NCBI RefSeq assembly: GCF_014203355.1
Contig: NZ_JACHIR010000001.1
Coordinates: forward strand, 5,768,038 to 5,832,037
DNA length: 64,000 nt
Direction of reading: 5' to 3'
Source: Kutzneria kofuensis
GTDB taxonomy: Bacteria; Actinomycetota; Actinomycetes; Mycobacteriales; Pseudonocardiaceae
Each line of letters opens with the position of its first letter. Within the stretch, counting starts at the first letter, position 1. Below, piece after piece: positions 42,801 to 51,918 of this stretch. A program made the translations under genes and the position numbers. The notes under the pieces were generated by a model, which saw only the letters and a program-made list of their open reading frames with translations, did not search any database and had not been told where the DNA came from.

Positions 42801-45800
42801 GTGGCAGGCAAGGCCCGAGTGCACGAGCTCGCGAAGGAGCTCGGCGTCACGAGCAAGGAAGTGCTCAACAAGCTCGCCGAACAGGGTGAGTACGTCAAGT
42901 CCGCGTCCTCCACGGTGGAGGCCCCCGTGGCCCGCCGGTTGCGGGACGCCTACGTCAAGGGCGACACCAAGTCCAAGGGCGGCGCGCCGAAGCCCGGCCC
43001 GCGCCCGGGCCCGCCGCCCGCCAAGCCCGCGGCTCCCGCCGCGGGTGAGTCCGCGCCGCAGGGCGCGCCCACTCCCAAGCCGTCCACCCCTGGCCAGCGG
43101 GCGCCCATGCCCGGCCCGCGTCCGGGGCCGCGCCCCGGCCCGCGCCCGGCCCAGGAGACCCCGGCCGCCGCCTCGGCGGCCCCGGCGGCGCCGGCCCCGG
43201 CCGCGCCGCAGAGCCAGACTCCGAGGCCGGACACCCAGCCGCAGCTGTCCAGCCCGGCCCCCGCGCCGGCGCCCCAGCAGCGGCCGCAGCAGCAGCCGTC
43301 GCAGCAGGCCCCGGCCGCCGCGTCGGCCGGCCAGCAGGCGCCGTCCCGGCCCGCGCCGAACGCTGGCGCCCGCCCCGGCCCGCGGCCCGGTCCCCGGCAG
43401 CCGCAGCAGCAGGACGGCGGCTCCACGGTGCCGCCGCGCCAGCAGGGCCCCAAGCCCGGCCCGCGTGCGCCGCGGCCCGGCAACAACCCCTTCGGCGTGG
43501 GCTCCAACGCGCCCGCGCCGCGTCCGTCCGCGCCTCGTCCGGGCCCGCCGTCCGGCGGCGACCGGCCGCGTCCCGGTGACAGCCGGCCCGACCGCGCTCC
43601 GCGCGGCGACCGTCCGTCCGGCGACCGCGGGGATCGCGGTCCCCGCCCGACTCCGGGCAACATGCCGCCTCGGCCCAATCCGGGCATGATGCCGCCCCGG
43701 CCGGCCCGTCCGGCTGGCGGTGGCGGTCGCCCCGGTGGTCCCGGTGGCGGCGGCCGTGGCCCCGGTGGCGGTGGCGGCGGTTTCCGTGGCGGTCCCGGTG
43801 GGGGCGGCGGCGGTGGCGGCTTCCGCGGTGGCCCTGGTGGCGGCGGCGGTGGCGGTGGCTTCCGTGGCGGTCCCGGTGGGGGCGGCGGCGGTGGCGGCTT
43901 CCGCGGCGGTCCTGGTGGCGGCGGCGGTGGCGGTGGCGGTTTCCGTCCCGGTGGCGGCGGTGGTGCGCCGGCCGGTGGCGGCGGCTTCCGTGGTGGCGGT
44001 GGCGGTCGTCCGGGTGGTCCCGGCGGTCGCGGCGGCGCCGCGGGCGCGTTCGGCCGTCCGGGTGGTCCCGCACGCCGTGGCCGCAAGTCCAAGCGCCAGA
44101 AGCGTCAAGAGTTCGACAACATGCAGGCGCCCAGCGTCGGCGGCGTCCGTCTGCCCAAGGGCAACGGCGAGGCCATCCGGCTGCCGCGCGGCGCGTCGCT
44201 GACCGACTTCGCGGAGAAGATCAACGCGAACCCGGCGGCGCTGGTGCAGGTGCTGTTCCACCTCGGTGAGATGGTCACCGCCACGCAGTCCGTCTCGGAC
44301 GAGATCCTCGAGCTGCTCGGCTCGGAGATGAACTACGTGGTCAACGTGGTCTCCCCCGAGGAGGAGGACCGCGAGCTGCTGGAGACCTTCGACATCACCT
44401 ACGGCGAGGACGCCGGCGACGAGGACGACCTCGTCATCCGGCCGCCGGTGGTGACCGTCATGGGTCACGTCGACCACGGTAAGACCCGACTGCTCGACAC
44501 GATTCGCAAGGCGAACGTGCACGAGGGCGAGGCCGGCGGCATCACCCAGCACATCGGCGCCTACCAGGTCATGACGTACCTGGACGGCAACGAGCGGCTG
44601 ATCACCTTCATCGACACCCCGGGTCACGAGGCGTTCACCGCCATGCGTGCCCGTGGCGCCAACTCCACCGACATCGCGGTCATCGTCGTCGCCGCCGACG
44701 ACGGCGTGATGCCGCAGACGGTGGAGGCGATCAACCACGCCCAGGCGGCCAACGCGCCGATCGTGGTCGCGGTGAACAAGATCGACAAGGAAGGCGCGAA
44801 CCCGCAGAAGATCCGCCAGCAGCTGACCGAGTACAACCTGGTGGCCGAGGAGTACGGCGGCGACACCATGTTCGTCGACATCTCGGCCAAGCAGGGTCTG
44901 CACATCGACCAGCTGCTGGAGGCGATCCTGCTGACCGCGGACGCCGCGCTCGACCTGCGGGCCAACCCGAACATGGAGGCCCAGGGCGTCGCGATCGAGG
45001 CGCACCTGGACCGCGGTCGCGGCCCGGTGGCCACGGTGCTGGTGCAGCGCGGCACGCTGCGGGTGGGCGACTCGATCGTCGCCGGCGACGCCTACGGGCG
45101 TGTCCGGCGCATGGTCGACGAGCACAACGAGGACGTCATCGAGGCGCTGCCCTCGCGTCCGGTGCAGGTGATCGGTCTGACCTCGGTGCCCGGGGCCGGC
45201 GACACCTTCCTGGTCGTGGACGAGGACCGGGTGGCCCGGCAGATCGCCGAGCGCCGCCAGGCCCGCACCCGCAACGCCCTCAACGCGTCCCGCCGCAAGC
45301 GCGTCAGCCTGGAGGACCTGGACGCCGCGCTGAAGGAGACCAGCCAGCTCAACCTGGTCATCAAGGGCGACAACTCCGGCACCGTCGAGGCGCTGGAAGC
45401 GGCCCTGATGAACATCGAGGTCGGCGACGACGTCGAGCTGCACGTGGTGCACCGCGGCGTCGGTAGCGTCACGGAGAGCGACATCAACCTCGCCACCGCG
45501 ACGGACAACACCATCGTGCTGGGCTTCAACGTCCGGGCGGAGGGCCGTGCCACCGAGCTGGCCAACCGCGAGGGCGTCGAGGTCCGCTACTACACGGTGA
45601 TCTACCAGGCGATCGACGAGATCGAGCAGGCCCTCAAGGGCATGCTCAAGCCGGAGTACGAGGAGGTGCAGCTCGGCCGGGCCGAGGTGCGCGACGTCTT
45701 CAAGTCCTCCAAGGTCGGCACGATCGCGGGCTGCCTGGTGATGTCCGGCGAGCTCAAGCGCAACTCGAAGGCGCGACTGCTCCGCGACAACATCGTGGTC

Positions 45801-45959
45801 CAGGAGAACCTCACCCTCACCTCGCTGCGTCGCTTCAAGGACGACGTGACCGAGGTCCGGGAGGGCTTCGAGTGCGGTGTCACCCTCGGTAACTACAGCG
45901 ACCTGCGGGTCGATGACGTGATCGAGACGTACGAGATGCGGGAGAAGCCCCGCAACTGA
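42801..45959 (+). CDS. infB: Translation initiation factor IF-2
   Basis: A 1052-residue IF-2 that places initiator tRNA on the 30S subunit. The N-terminal IF2_N helix bundle ([28 protein letters not shown]) is followed by a 400-residue Pro/Gly/Gln-rich linker with four near-identical 13-residue FRGGPG-type repeats. The GTPase has G1 GHVDHGKT, G3 DTPGHEAF and G4 NKID; domains II-IV follow. GTG 42801 follows GAGGAG. Length is large because of the linker, as in other actinomycetes. A hairpin terminator follows at 45974. Confidence 0.96.
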   Translation: MAGKARVHELAKELGVTSKEVLNKLAEQGEYVKSASSTVEAPVARRLRDAYVKGDTKSKGGAPKPGPRPGPPPAKPAAPAAGESAPQGAPTPKPSTPGQRAPMPGPRPGPRPGPRPAQETPAAASAAPAAPAPAAPQSQTPRPDTQPQLSSPAPAPAPQQRPQQQPSQQAPAAASAGQQAPSRPAPNAGARPGPRPGPRQPQQQDGGSTVPPRQQGPKPGPRAPRPGNNPFGVGSNAPAPRPSAPRPGPPSGGDRPRPGDSRPDRAPRGDRPSGDRGDRGPRPTPGNMPPRPNPGMMPPRPARPAGGGGRPGGPGGGGRGPGGGGGGFRGGPGGGGGGGGFRGGPGGGGGGGGFRGGPGGGGGGGGFRGGPGGGGGGGGGFRPGGGGGAPAGGGGFRGGGGGRPGGPGGRGGAAGAFGRPGGPARRGRKSKRQKRQEFDNMQAPSVGGVRLPKGNGEAIRLPRGASLTDFAEKINANPAALVQVLFHLGEMVTATQSVSDEILELLGSEMNYVVNVVSPEEEDRELLETFDITYGEDAGDEDDLVIRPPVVTVMGHVDHGKTRLLDTIRKANVHEGEAGGITQHIGAYQVMTYLDGNERLITFIDTPGHEAFTAMRARGANSTDIAVIVVAADDGVMPQTVEAINHAQAANAPIVVAVNKIDKEGANPQKIRQQLTEYNLVAEEYGGDTMFVDISAKQGLHIDQLLEAILLTADAALDLRANPNMEAQGVAIEAHLDRGRGPVATVLVQRGTLRVGDSIVAGDAYGRVRRMVDEHNEDVIEALPSRPVQVIGLTSVPGAGDTFLVVDEDRVARQIAERRQARTRNALNASRRKRVSLEDLDAALKETSQLNLVIKGDNSGTVEALEAALMNIEVGDDVELHVVHRGVGSVTESDINLATATDNTIVLGFNVRAEGRATELANREGVEVRYYTVIYQAIDEIEQALKGMLKPEYEEVQLGRAEVRDVFKSSKVGTIAGCLVMSGELKRNSKARLLRDNIVVQENLTLTSLRRFKDDVTEVREGFECGVTLGNYSDLRVDDVIETYEMREKPRN
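43782..43940 (+). repeat. In-frame 39-bp tandem repeats in the infB linker
   Basis: Four 39-bp units start at 43782, 43821, 43860 and 43899; each encodes Phe-Arg-Gly-Gly-Pro followed by eight Gly. Units 1 and 3 use one set of synonymous codons (TTCCGTGGCGGTCCCGG) and units 2 and 4 nearly another (TTCCGC...CCTGG), so a 78-bp two-unit block was probably duplicated. A fifth, degenerate unit (FRPGG) follows. Confidence 0.88.
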
Positions 45960-45973
45960 TCAAGCGGCGTGCG

Positions 45974-45999
45974 ACGGGGCCGGCTCCGGCCGGCCCCGT
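45974..45999 (+). terminator. Hairpin after infB
   Basis: ACGGGGCCGGC (45974-45984) pairs with GCCGGCCCCGT (45989-45999) across a 4-base loop, an 11-bp GC stem 14 bases after the infB stop. No U tract follows. It may terminate or attenuate before ylxP-rbfA. Confidence 0.75.
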
Positions 46000-46023
46000 C
46001 CGCGTCCCACCACGGTGATGCCC

Positions 46024-46320
46024 ATGTACGTAGGTGCCCTCGAGTTGGACGTGCTGCTGGGCGACGTCCACTCGCTCAAGGAGAAGCGTTCCGTGGTTCG
46101 GCCGGTGCTGGCCGAGATCCGGCGCAAGTACGAGGTCTCGGTCGCCGAGGCCGGTCATCTCGACCTGCACCGCCGCGCCCTCGTCGGGGTGTCGGTGGTC
46201 GCCGCCGACGCGGGGCACGTCCGGGACGTGCTCGACGCGTGCGAGCGGCTGGTGTCCTCCCGGCCCGAGCTGCAGGTCCTGTCCGCGCGACAGCGGCTGC
46301 TCGGCCCCGAGGACGACTGA
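46024..46320 (+). CDS. ylxP: DUF503 (YlxP-like) protein
   Basis: A 98-residue DUF503 protein: [29 protein letters not shown] at the start is the family signature, followed by [22 protein letters not shown]. It always sits between infB and rbfA in Gram-positive genomes; a ribosome- or RNA-linked role is assumed but not shown. No good ribosome site is visible; ATG 46024 matches the family N-terminus, while GTG 46015 and ATG 46018 are in frame upstream. Confidence 0.88.
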   Translation: MYVGALELDVLLGDVHSLKEKRSVVRPVLAEIRRKYEVSVAEAGHLDLHRRALVGVSVVAADAGHVRDVLDACERLVSSRPELQVLSARQRLLGPEDD

Positions 46321-46354
46321 GTTCCATCTGTCACTACTCATGAGGAGGAGCGCC

Positions 46355-46807
46355 GTGGCCGACCAGGCCCGCGCCCGCAGGCTCGCCAAGCGGATCGCCC
46401 AGATCGTGGCGTCCGCGCTGGAACACGAGGTGAAGGACCCCCGGCTGGCCCGGGTGACCATCACCGACGCCAGGGTCACCCCCGACCTGCACGACGCGAC
46501 CGTGTACTACACCGTGCTCGGCGACAACCTGGAGTCCGCTCCCGACCACGCCGCCGTCACCGCCGCGCTGACCAGCGCGACCGGTGTGCTGCGCACCATG
46601 GTGGGGCAGCAGACCGGCGTGCGGTTCACGCCGACCCTGGCGTTCGTCGCCGACACGATTCCGACCGACTCGAAGCGGATCGACGAGCTGCTGGCCAAGG
46701 CCCGCGAGTCGGACGCCGAGGTGGCGCAGCTGGCGTCCACCGCGCAGCCGGCCGGCGAGGCCGACCCGTACAAGGCTCCCCGCGAGGAGGAGTCCGACCC
46801 GGAGTGA
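46355..46807 (+). CDS. rbfA: 30S ribosome-binding factor RbfA
   Basis: A 150-residue Rbf[41 protein letters not shown] and [25 protein letters not shown]...RIDELL are the KH-fold signatures. It binds late 30S precursors and helps 16S 5'-end processing and cold adaptation. GTG 46355 follows GAGGAGG (46342-46348). A 25-residue acidic tail ends EEESDPE. Confidence 0.95.
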   Translation: MADQARARRLAKRIAQIVASALEHEVKDPRLARVTITDARVTPDLHDATVYYTVLGDNLESAPDHAAVTAALTSATGVLRTMVGQQTGVRFTPTLAFVADTIPTDSKRIDELLAKARESDAEVAQLASTAQPAGEADPYKAPREEESDPE

Positions 46808-46821
46808 CGTAGCTTGCCGGT

Positions 46822-47811
46822 GTGAGCTCTTCCGATCAGGTCGATGTCGCGGCCGCCGCGGCCCTGCTGGCCGCGGCGGCCGACGTCACGCTGCTGGCCC
46901 ACGTCAACCCGGACGCCGACGCGCTGGGCAGCGCCGTGGCCCTGGGGCTGGCGCTGCGGCGGCGCGGGGCGACCGTCCGCGTGTCGTTCGGCACGCCGTC
47001 GACGGTGCCGGAGTCGCTGCGGCCGCTGGATTCCGCCGGCCTGTTCGTGCCGGCCGCCGAGGTGCCGTCGCGGCCGGAGTTCCTGGTGGCGTTGGACACC
47101 GGCAGCGTCGACCGGCTCGGCCCGCTCGGTGACCGGGTGGCCGCCGCCGGCGTCTCGCTCGTGGTCGACCATCACGTCTCGAACACCCGGTACGGCACGC
47201 ACAACCTGGTGGACGACCGGGCCGAGGCCACCGCGGTGATCGTGGCCCGGCTGCTGGACGCGCTCGGCGCCGAGATCGACGAGCCGATCGCGCGCTGCCT
47301 GTACGCCGGCATCGCCACCGACACCGTGTCCTTCCGGTTCGCCAAGCCGGAGACGCATCGGCTCGCCGCCCGACTGCTGGAGACCGGCGTCGACGGTCCC
47401 GGCCTGATCCGGAACCTGATGGACAGCCATCCCTTTGCCTGGCTGGGCATGCTCGCCTCGGTGCTCGGCGCCGCTCAGCTGGAGCCGGATGCCGCGCAGG
47501 GCCTGGGCTTCGTGCACGCCGTCGTGCGCCGGTCCGACGCCGTGGGCGTGCGGGCCGAGGAGGTCGAGAGCGTCATCGACGTCATCCGGTCGACCTCGGA
47601 GGCCGAGGTCGCCGCGGTCCTGAAGGAAACCCCGTCCGGTGCGTGGACCGTGTCGCTGCGGGCCGTCGGCCGCCTGGACGTGCGATCCGTGGCCGTGCGG
47701 TTCGGCGGCGGCGGTCACCGCCTGGCCGCCGGCTTCACCGCTTCCGGCACCGCCGACGAGGTCGTCGCTGGCATCCGCGCCGCCCTCACCGAGGCGACAC
47801 CCGCCCACTGA
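46822..47811 (+). CDS. nrnA: DHH-family phosphoesterase (NrnA-like oligoribonuclease/pAp phosphatase)
   Basis: A 329-residue DHH-DHHA1 enzyme. HVNPDADALGSAVALGLAL, ALDTGSVDRLG, VVDHHVSNT and YAGIATDT are the metal-binding motifs. FGGGGHRLAAGF is the DHHA1 signature near the C-terminus. It should degrade short RNA oligomers or pAp/c-di-nucleotide products. GTG 46822 lies six bases after TAGCTT (46810-46815), so a leaderless start is likely although rbfA ends just 14 bases upstream. A hairpin follows at 47828. Confidence 0.9.
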   Translation: MSSSDQVDVAAAAALLAAAADVTLLAHVNPDADALGSAVALGLALRRRGATVRVSFGTPSTVPESLRPLDSAGLFVPAAEVPSRPEFLVALDTGSVDRLGPLGDRVAAAGVSLVVDHHVSNTRYGTHNLVDDRAEATAVIVARLLDALGAEIDEPIARCLYAGIATDTVSFRFAKPETHRLAARLLETGVDGPGLIRNLMDSHPFAWLGMLASVLGAAQLEPDAAQGLGFVHAVVRRSDAVGVRAEEVESVIDVIRSTSEAEVAAVLKETPSGAWTVSLRAVGRLDVRSVAVRFGGGGHRLAAGFTASGTADEVVAGIRAALTEATPAH

Positions 47812-47827
47812 CCCACCCTCTCTTTTC

Positions 47828-47880
47828 GCCACATGCGCTTCCTGCGCGGCACCGGATGCCACATGGGAAGCGCATCTGGC
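47828..47880 (+). terminator. Hairpin after nrnA
   Basis: GCCACATGCGCTTCC (47828-47842) pairs with GGAAGCGCATCTGGC (47866-47880) with one mismatch, and an inner GGCA/TGCC (47848-47851, 47857-47860) continues the fold. It lies 16 bases after the nrnA stop, upstream of the chitinase operator. Confidence 0.78.
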
Positions 47881-47899
47881 GTTCCGGTGTTTGTCCGAA

Positions 47900-47915
47900 T
47901 CTGGTCTAGACCACT
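47900..47915. promoter_or_regulatory. DasR-type operator (dre site) upstream of the chitinase
   Basis: TCTGGTCTAGACCACT contains the 12-bp perfect palindrome TGGTCTAGACCA, which matches the known DasR-responsive element consensus ACTGGTCTAGACCA. It lies 64 bases before the chitinase ATG. DasR represses chitin and N-acetylglucosamine genes in streptomycetes and relatives until GlcN-6-P or GlcNAc-6-P is present. Confidence 0.9.
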
Positions 47916-47978
47916 CCCGGGGTTCCCGGTATCGTCGGGAGTCCGGCCGCCGCCGTCCTTCGACGATGGGAGCTGGCC

Positions 47979-49055
47979 ATGTTCGGTCGGATATCGCGGA
48001 CCCTGACGGCAGTCCTTGCCGCCGCGCTAACCGTTCCGGTGCTCGGTCTGGCGTCCGCTCAGGCGAGCGCATCGACTTCTGTCCCGGCCGAGCCGCAAGC
48101 GGACACCTGCGCCGTCAAGTCAAGGCCCGCCGGCAAGGTTCTCCAGGGGTACTGGGAGAACTGGGACGGCGCGGCCAACGGGGTGCACCCGGGCATGGGC
48201 TGGATACCGATCACCGACAGCCGGATCGCGCAGCACGGCTACAACGTGATCAACGCCGCCTTCCCGGTGATCCGCTCGGACGGCACGGCGCTGTGGCAGG
48301 ACGGCATGGACGCCGGCGTGAAGGTCGCGACGCCCGCGGAGATGTGCGCCGCCAAGGCCGCCGGCGCGACGATCCTGCTGTCCATCGGCGGCGCGGCCGC
48401 CGGCATCGACCTCAGCTCGTCGACCGTCGCCGACAAGTTCGTCAACACGATCGTGCCGATCCTCAAGACCTACAACTTCGACGGCATCGACATCGACATC
48501 GAGACCGGCCTGACCGACACCGGCAACATCAAGTCGCTGTCCGCGTCGCAGTCCAACCTGATCCGGATCATCGACGGCATCCTGGCCAAGATGCCGTCCA
48601 ACTTCGGCCTCACCATGGCGCCGGAGACCGCCTACGTCACCGGCGGCTCCATCACGTACGGCTCGATCTGGGGCGCGTACCTGCCGATCATCAAGAAGTA
48701 CGCCGACAACGGCCGGCTGTGGTGGCTGAACATGCAGTACTACAACGGCAGCATGTACGGCTGCAAGGGCGATTCGTACCAGGCCGGGACCGTGCAGGGC
48801 TTCACCGTGCAGACCCAGTGCCTGAACCAGGGTCTTGTCGTGCAGGGGACCACCATCAAGGTTCCTTACGACAAGCAGGTTCCCGGGCTGCCCGCGCAGG
48901 CCGGCGCCGGCGGCGGCTACATGTCGACGAGCCTGGTGTCGCAGGCGTACCGCAGCATCAGCGGGTTGAAGGGCCTGATGACGTGGTCGCTCAACTGGGA
49001 CGGTTCGAAGAACTGGACCTTCGGCAACAACGTCAAATCCCTTGAGGGCCGCTAG
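47979..49055 (+). CDS. Secreted GH18 chitinase
   Basis: A 358-residue exported chitinase. The signal peptide ends near ASAQASA. The single catalytic TIM barrel has LQGYWENWDG, the SIGG motif (ILLSIGGAAAG) and the GH18 signature DGIDIDIE, where the last Glu is the acid/base. MQYYNGS and MTWSLNWDGS close the barrel. No chitin-binding domain is present. It matches bacterial ChiC/ChiD-type enzymes that cut chitin outside the cell. The DasR-type site at 47900 indicates control by GlcNAc supply. It ends with a 4-base stop overlap with the convergent GNAT gene. Confidence 0.94.
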   Translation: MFGRISRTLTAVLAAALTVPVLGLASAQASASTSVPAEPQADTCAVKSRPAGKVLQGYWENWDGAANGVHPGMGWIPITDSRIAQHGYNVINAAFPVIRSDGTALWQDGMDAGVKVATPAEMCAAKAAGATILLSIGGAAAGIDLSSSTVADKFVNTIVPILKTYNFDGIDIDIETGLTDTGNIKSLSASQSNLIRIIDGILAKMPSNFGLTMAPETAYVTGGSITYGSIWGAYLPIIKKYADNGRLWWLNMQYYNGSMYGCKGDSYQAGTVQGFTVQTQCLNQGLVVQGTTIKVPYDKQVPGLPAQAGAGGGYMSTSLVSQAYRSISGLKGLMTWSLNWDGSKNWTFGNNVKSLEGR

Positions 49056-49531
49056 TTCTCGAGGAGGAACACCGCCCACCCGTCGGCGTCGGGATGCCTC
49101 GTCATCCCGACGCTTTCGGCCAGCCTGATCGACGGCACGTTGTCCGGCCGGGTCTCCACCAGCACCGGCCAGTCCGGGTGCAGCTGCGTCGCCACGGAGA
49201 TGGCCTTCCGCGCCATCTCCGTGGCGACGCCTTTCCCTTGCAGCTCCGGCCAGATCCGGTAGTACAGGTTCCACACCTTCCGGCCGCGCCACGTTTTCGG
49301 CTTCACCCCGCCGTATCCGGCGGTCCGGTCGCCGAGCACGATCCTCCAGTACCCATGCTCCCCGGCGTCCCAGACGGCGCAGAAGTCTTGCAACAGCTTG
49401 GTGATGACCTCGACCGACCGCGGCTTGCTCTCCACGGCGTGCAGGGCGAGGAAGTCGTCCAGGTCGTCCATGGTCACGCGGTGCAGGGAAAGCCGTTGCG
49501 TGGTAAGGGGTTCGACTGGCGATGAGGTCAT
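49052..49531 (-). CDS. GNAT-family N-acetyltransferase
   Basis: A 159-residue GNAT of the RimJ/RimL-like group: TTQRLSLHRVTMDDLDDFLALH at the N-terminus, YYRIWPELQGKGVATEMARKAI (acetyl-CoA loop), and DNVPSIRLAESVGM. It acetylates an unknown amine or protein N-terminus. GGGAGG lies about eight bases before ATG 49531. Its stop TAG shares bases with the chitinase stop on the other strand, so no terminator lies between them. Confidence 0.88.
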   Translation of the reverse strand: MTSSPVEPLTTQRLSLHRVTMDDLDDFLALHAVESKPRSVEVITKLLQDFCAVWDAGEHGYWRIVLGDRTAGYGGVKPKTWRGRKVWNLYYRIWPELQGKGVATEMARKAISVATQLHPDWPVLVETRPDNVPSIRLAESVGMTRHPDADGWAVFLLEN

Positions 49532-49569
49532 TCCCGCACCTCCCGGGATCGGTTGCCACGCCTGGAAGC

Positions 49570-50448
49570 TCACCCGAGCACCTCGTTGATCACGTGCCGG
49601 GAGTTGGCGACCAGCCCGGGGTTGGTGTCGCGGTAGTAGGGCAGCTGGATCAACGCGATGGACAATGCCCAGGCCGCGCCACGGAACCAGGTGTCGTCGT
49701 CGACGTCGAGGGCGCGGCGGAAGACGTCGCGGGCGTCGGCGGGCAGCAGGTTCCAGGCCACGACCAGGTCGACGGTCGGATCGCCGACGCCGGCGCCACC
49801 GAAGTCGATCACGGCGGACAGGCGGCCGTCGCGGATGAGGACGTTGCCGGGAGAGAGATCGCCGTGCGACCACGTCGGCCCGGCGGACCACTCCGGCAGC
49901 GTGATGGCCCTTTCCCACAAGGACAGGGCCCGTGTGGTGTCGATGTCGTCGTGCAGTTGGGCGATGGCCTCGCGAGTGGCGGAGTCGCGGCCGGGCGAGC
50001 CCAGCGGCACGCCCCGGTTCTGGTCGGGGCCGCCGGTGGGGTCGATCTTCCGCAGCGCCTGGATGAATTCGGCCAGGTCCAGGGCCAGTGCCTCGGCGTC
50101 GTCCAACGAACCGACAACCGGGTTGCGGCCGGGGATCCAGCGCAGAACCGTCCACGGCAGCGGGAAGCCCTCGCCGGGCTCGCCGAGCGCGACCGGGACC
50201 GGCACCTCGACCGGCAGTTGCGGTGCGAGAACGGTCGGCCAGTGCTGCTCGCGGCGCAGGTAGTCCACGGTGCGGGGGATGCGCGGCAGGCGGACGGCGA
50301 GGTCCTCGCCGAGGCGGTACATCGCGTTGTCGGTGCCGGAGGATTCGACGCGTTCGATCGGCAGATCGGCCCACTGCGGGAACTGGGCGGCGACCAGCCG
50401 CCGCACCAGGGCAGGGGAGGTGTCGATCTCGTCGGCGTGCATCCGCAT
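49570..50448 (-). CDS. Aminoglycoside phosphotransferase-like kinase (APH family)
   Basis: A 292-residue small-molecule kinase: MHADEIDTSPALVRRLVAAQFPQWADLPIE at the start, nucleotide-binding AVRLPR, catalytic WSHGDLSPGNVL (Asp/Asn) and metal-binding VIDFGGAGVGDP. Such proteins phosphorylate hydroxyl groups of antibiotics, sugars or cofactors; the substrate here is unknown, and resistance should not be assumed. ATG 50448 fits the family N-terminus. In-frame ATG 50484 and GTG 50487 are further upstream, and no strong ribosome site decides. Confidence 0.85.
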   Translation of the reverse strand: MRMHADEIDTSPALVRRLVAAQFPQWADLPIERVESSGTDNAMYRLGEDLAVRLPRIPRTVDYLRREQHWPTVLAPQLPVEVPVPVALGEPGEGFPLPWTVLRWIPGRNPVVGSLDDAEALALDLAEFIQALRKIDPTGGPDQNRGVPLGSPGRDSATREAIAQLHDDIDTTRALSLWERAITLPEWSAGPTWSHGDLSPGNVLIRDGRLSAVIDFGGAGVGDPTVDLVVAWNLLPADARDVFRRALDVDDDTWFRGAAWALSIALIQLPYYRDTNPGLVANSRHVINEVLG

Positions 50449-50528
50449 GGCCACATAGTGGGACAACGCTTCCGTAAGTGCCATCACATAATTCGCGGAC
50501 CGAGGGACGCTCGGTGCACATTAGGCGG

Positions 50529-51827
50529 GTGACGGTGCGTGCGGGTTCGGCGAGGCAGGTGTTCGCCCTGGCGGTTCCGGCGCTGGGAGTGCTGGCCGCG
50601 GAGCCGCTGTACGTGCTGGTCGACACGGCGGTGGTGGGCCACCTCGGCGCGCTGCCGCTGGCCGGCCTGGCCCTGGGCGGCCTGCTGTTCTCCCAGGTTT
50701 CCAGCGCGCTGACGTTCCTCTCGTACGGCACGACGTCGCGCACCGCCCGCCTGCACGGCGCGGGTCGCCGCGGGGACGCCGTCGAGGAGGGCGTGCAGGC
50801 AACGTGGCTGGCGGTCGGCGTCGGCCTGGCCGTCCTGGTCCTCGGCCAGTTGCTGGCCACGCCGGTCGCGCAACTGTTGGCGGGCAAGGGACCCGTCGCG
50901 GACGCCGGCGTGAGCTGGCTGCGCATCGCGCTGTTCGGCGCGCCGATGGTGCTGATCACGATGGCCGGCAACGGCTGGATGCGCGGCGTGCAGGACACCA
51001 AGCGGCCGCTGGTGTACGTGCTGCTGGGCAACGGCCTTTCCGCGGTGCTGAACCCGATCCTGGTGCACGTCGTCGGCTGGGGCCTGGAGGGTTCGGCCGT
51101 GGCCAACGTGTTTGCGCAAACGGTCGCGGCGGCGCTGTTCGTTTACGCCCTGGTCAAGGAGAAGGTGCCGCTCAAGCCGGTGCCGCGCCTGATCCGCGCC
51201 CAGTTGGGGCTGGGTCGTGACCTGGTGATCCGCACGCTGGCGTTCCAGCTGTCCTTCATCTCCGCGCTCTCGGTGGCCTCCCGCACGTCCACGGACGCCG
51301 TGGGCGCGCACCAGATCGTGTTGCAGCTGTGGAACTTCCTCGCGCTGGTGCTGGATTCCCTGGCCATCGCCGCGCAGTCGCTGGTCGGCGCGGCGCTGGG
51401 CGCTGGCCGGGACGACGAGGCGAAATCCTTGGCGTGGCAGGTGACTCGCTACGGTCTGGTGTTCGGAATCGCACTGTCCGTGGTCTTCGCCGTGTTGTAC
51501 GACATCCTTCCGCGACTGTTCACCTCCGCACCCGGTGTCCTGGCCGAGATCCCGCACGCGTGGTGGCTTTTCGTGCTGCTGCAACCCATCGCGGGCGTGG
51601 TGTTCGCGTTGGACGGTGTGCTGCTCGGCGCCGGCGACGCGGCATTCCTGCGTACGGCAACAGTTGTCAGCGCGCTCCTGGGCTTCGTGCCGCTGGTGTG
51701 GCTGTCGCTGGCGTTCCACTGGGGACTGCTGGGGATCTGGGTCGGACTGTCCACCTTCATGGTGCTGCGGCTGTTCGCCGTGGTGCTGCGCACGCGGTCC
51801 GGGCGGTGGGCCGTCACCGGCGTGTGA
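50529..51827 (+). CDS. MATE-family efflux transporter (DinF-type)
   Basis: A 432-residue, about 12-helix MATE transporter. It opens RQVFALAVPALGVLAAEPLYVLVDTAVVGHLG, the DinF-like signature, and has the twin half at about residues 225-400 (SRTSTDAVGAHQIVLQLWNF). It exports drugs or metabolites using H+ or Na+ gradients. A DinF homologue beside nrnA is usual in actinobacteria, but here three accessory genes lie between them. GTG 50529 was chosen; the frame continues upstream to 50478 and no ribosome site is convincing. Confidence 0.9.
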   Translation: MTVRAGSARQVFALAVPALGVLAAEPLYVLVDTAVVGHLGALPLAGLALGGLLFSQVSSALTFLSYGTTSRTARLHGAGRRGDAVEEGVQATWLAVGVGLAVLVLGQLLATPVAQLLAGKGPVADAGVSWLRIALFGAPMVLITMAGNGWMRGVQDTKRPLVYVLLGNGLSAVLNPILVHVVGWGLEGSAVANVFAQTVAAALFVYALVKEKVPLKPVPRLIRAQLGLGRDLVIRTLAFQLSFISALSVASRTSTDAVGAHQIVLQLWNFLALVLDSLAIAAQSLVGAALGAGRDDEAKSLAWQVTRYGLVFGIALSVVFAVLYDILPRLFTSAPGVLAEIPHAWWLFVLLQPIAGVVFALDGVLLGAGDAAFLRTATVVSALLGFVPLVWLSLAFHWGLLGIWVGLSTFMVLRLFAVVLRTRSGRWAVTGV

Positions 51828-51918
51828 CCGAGTGCACGTCTGAAGCGGTTAACACGCCTCTGTACTGCGGCGATACCCCGTGTGGATCTCCTCTTCATCT
51901 GCTCTCGGAAGGACAGCC

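Noticed and set aside
42705-45452. 915-residue minus-strand open frame across infB
   Set aside because: It is the antisense shadow of the GC-rich infB gene, low in complexity (His/Arg/Val/Gly runs), with no domain.
49570-50448. APH-like kinase as an antibiotic resistance gene
   Set aside because: The fold and motifs show only a small-molecule kinase; no substrate-specific residues or resistance context support a named resistance function.
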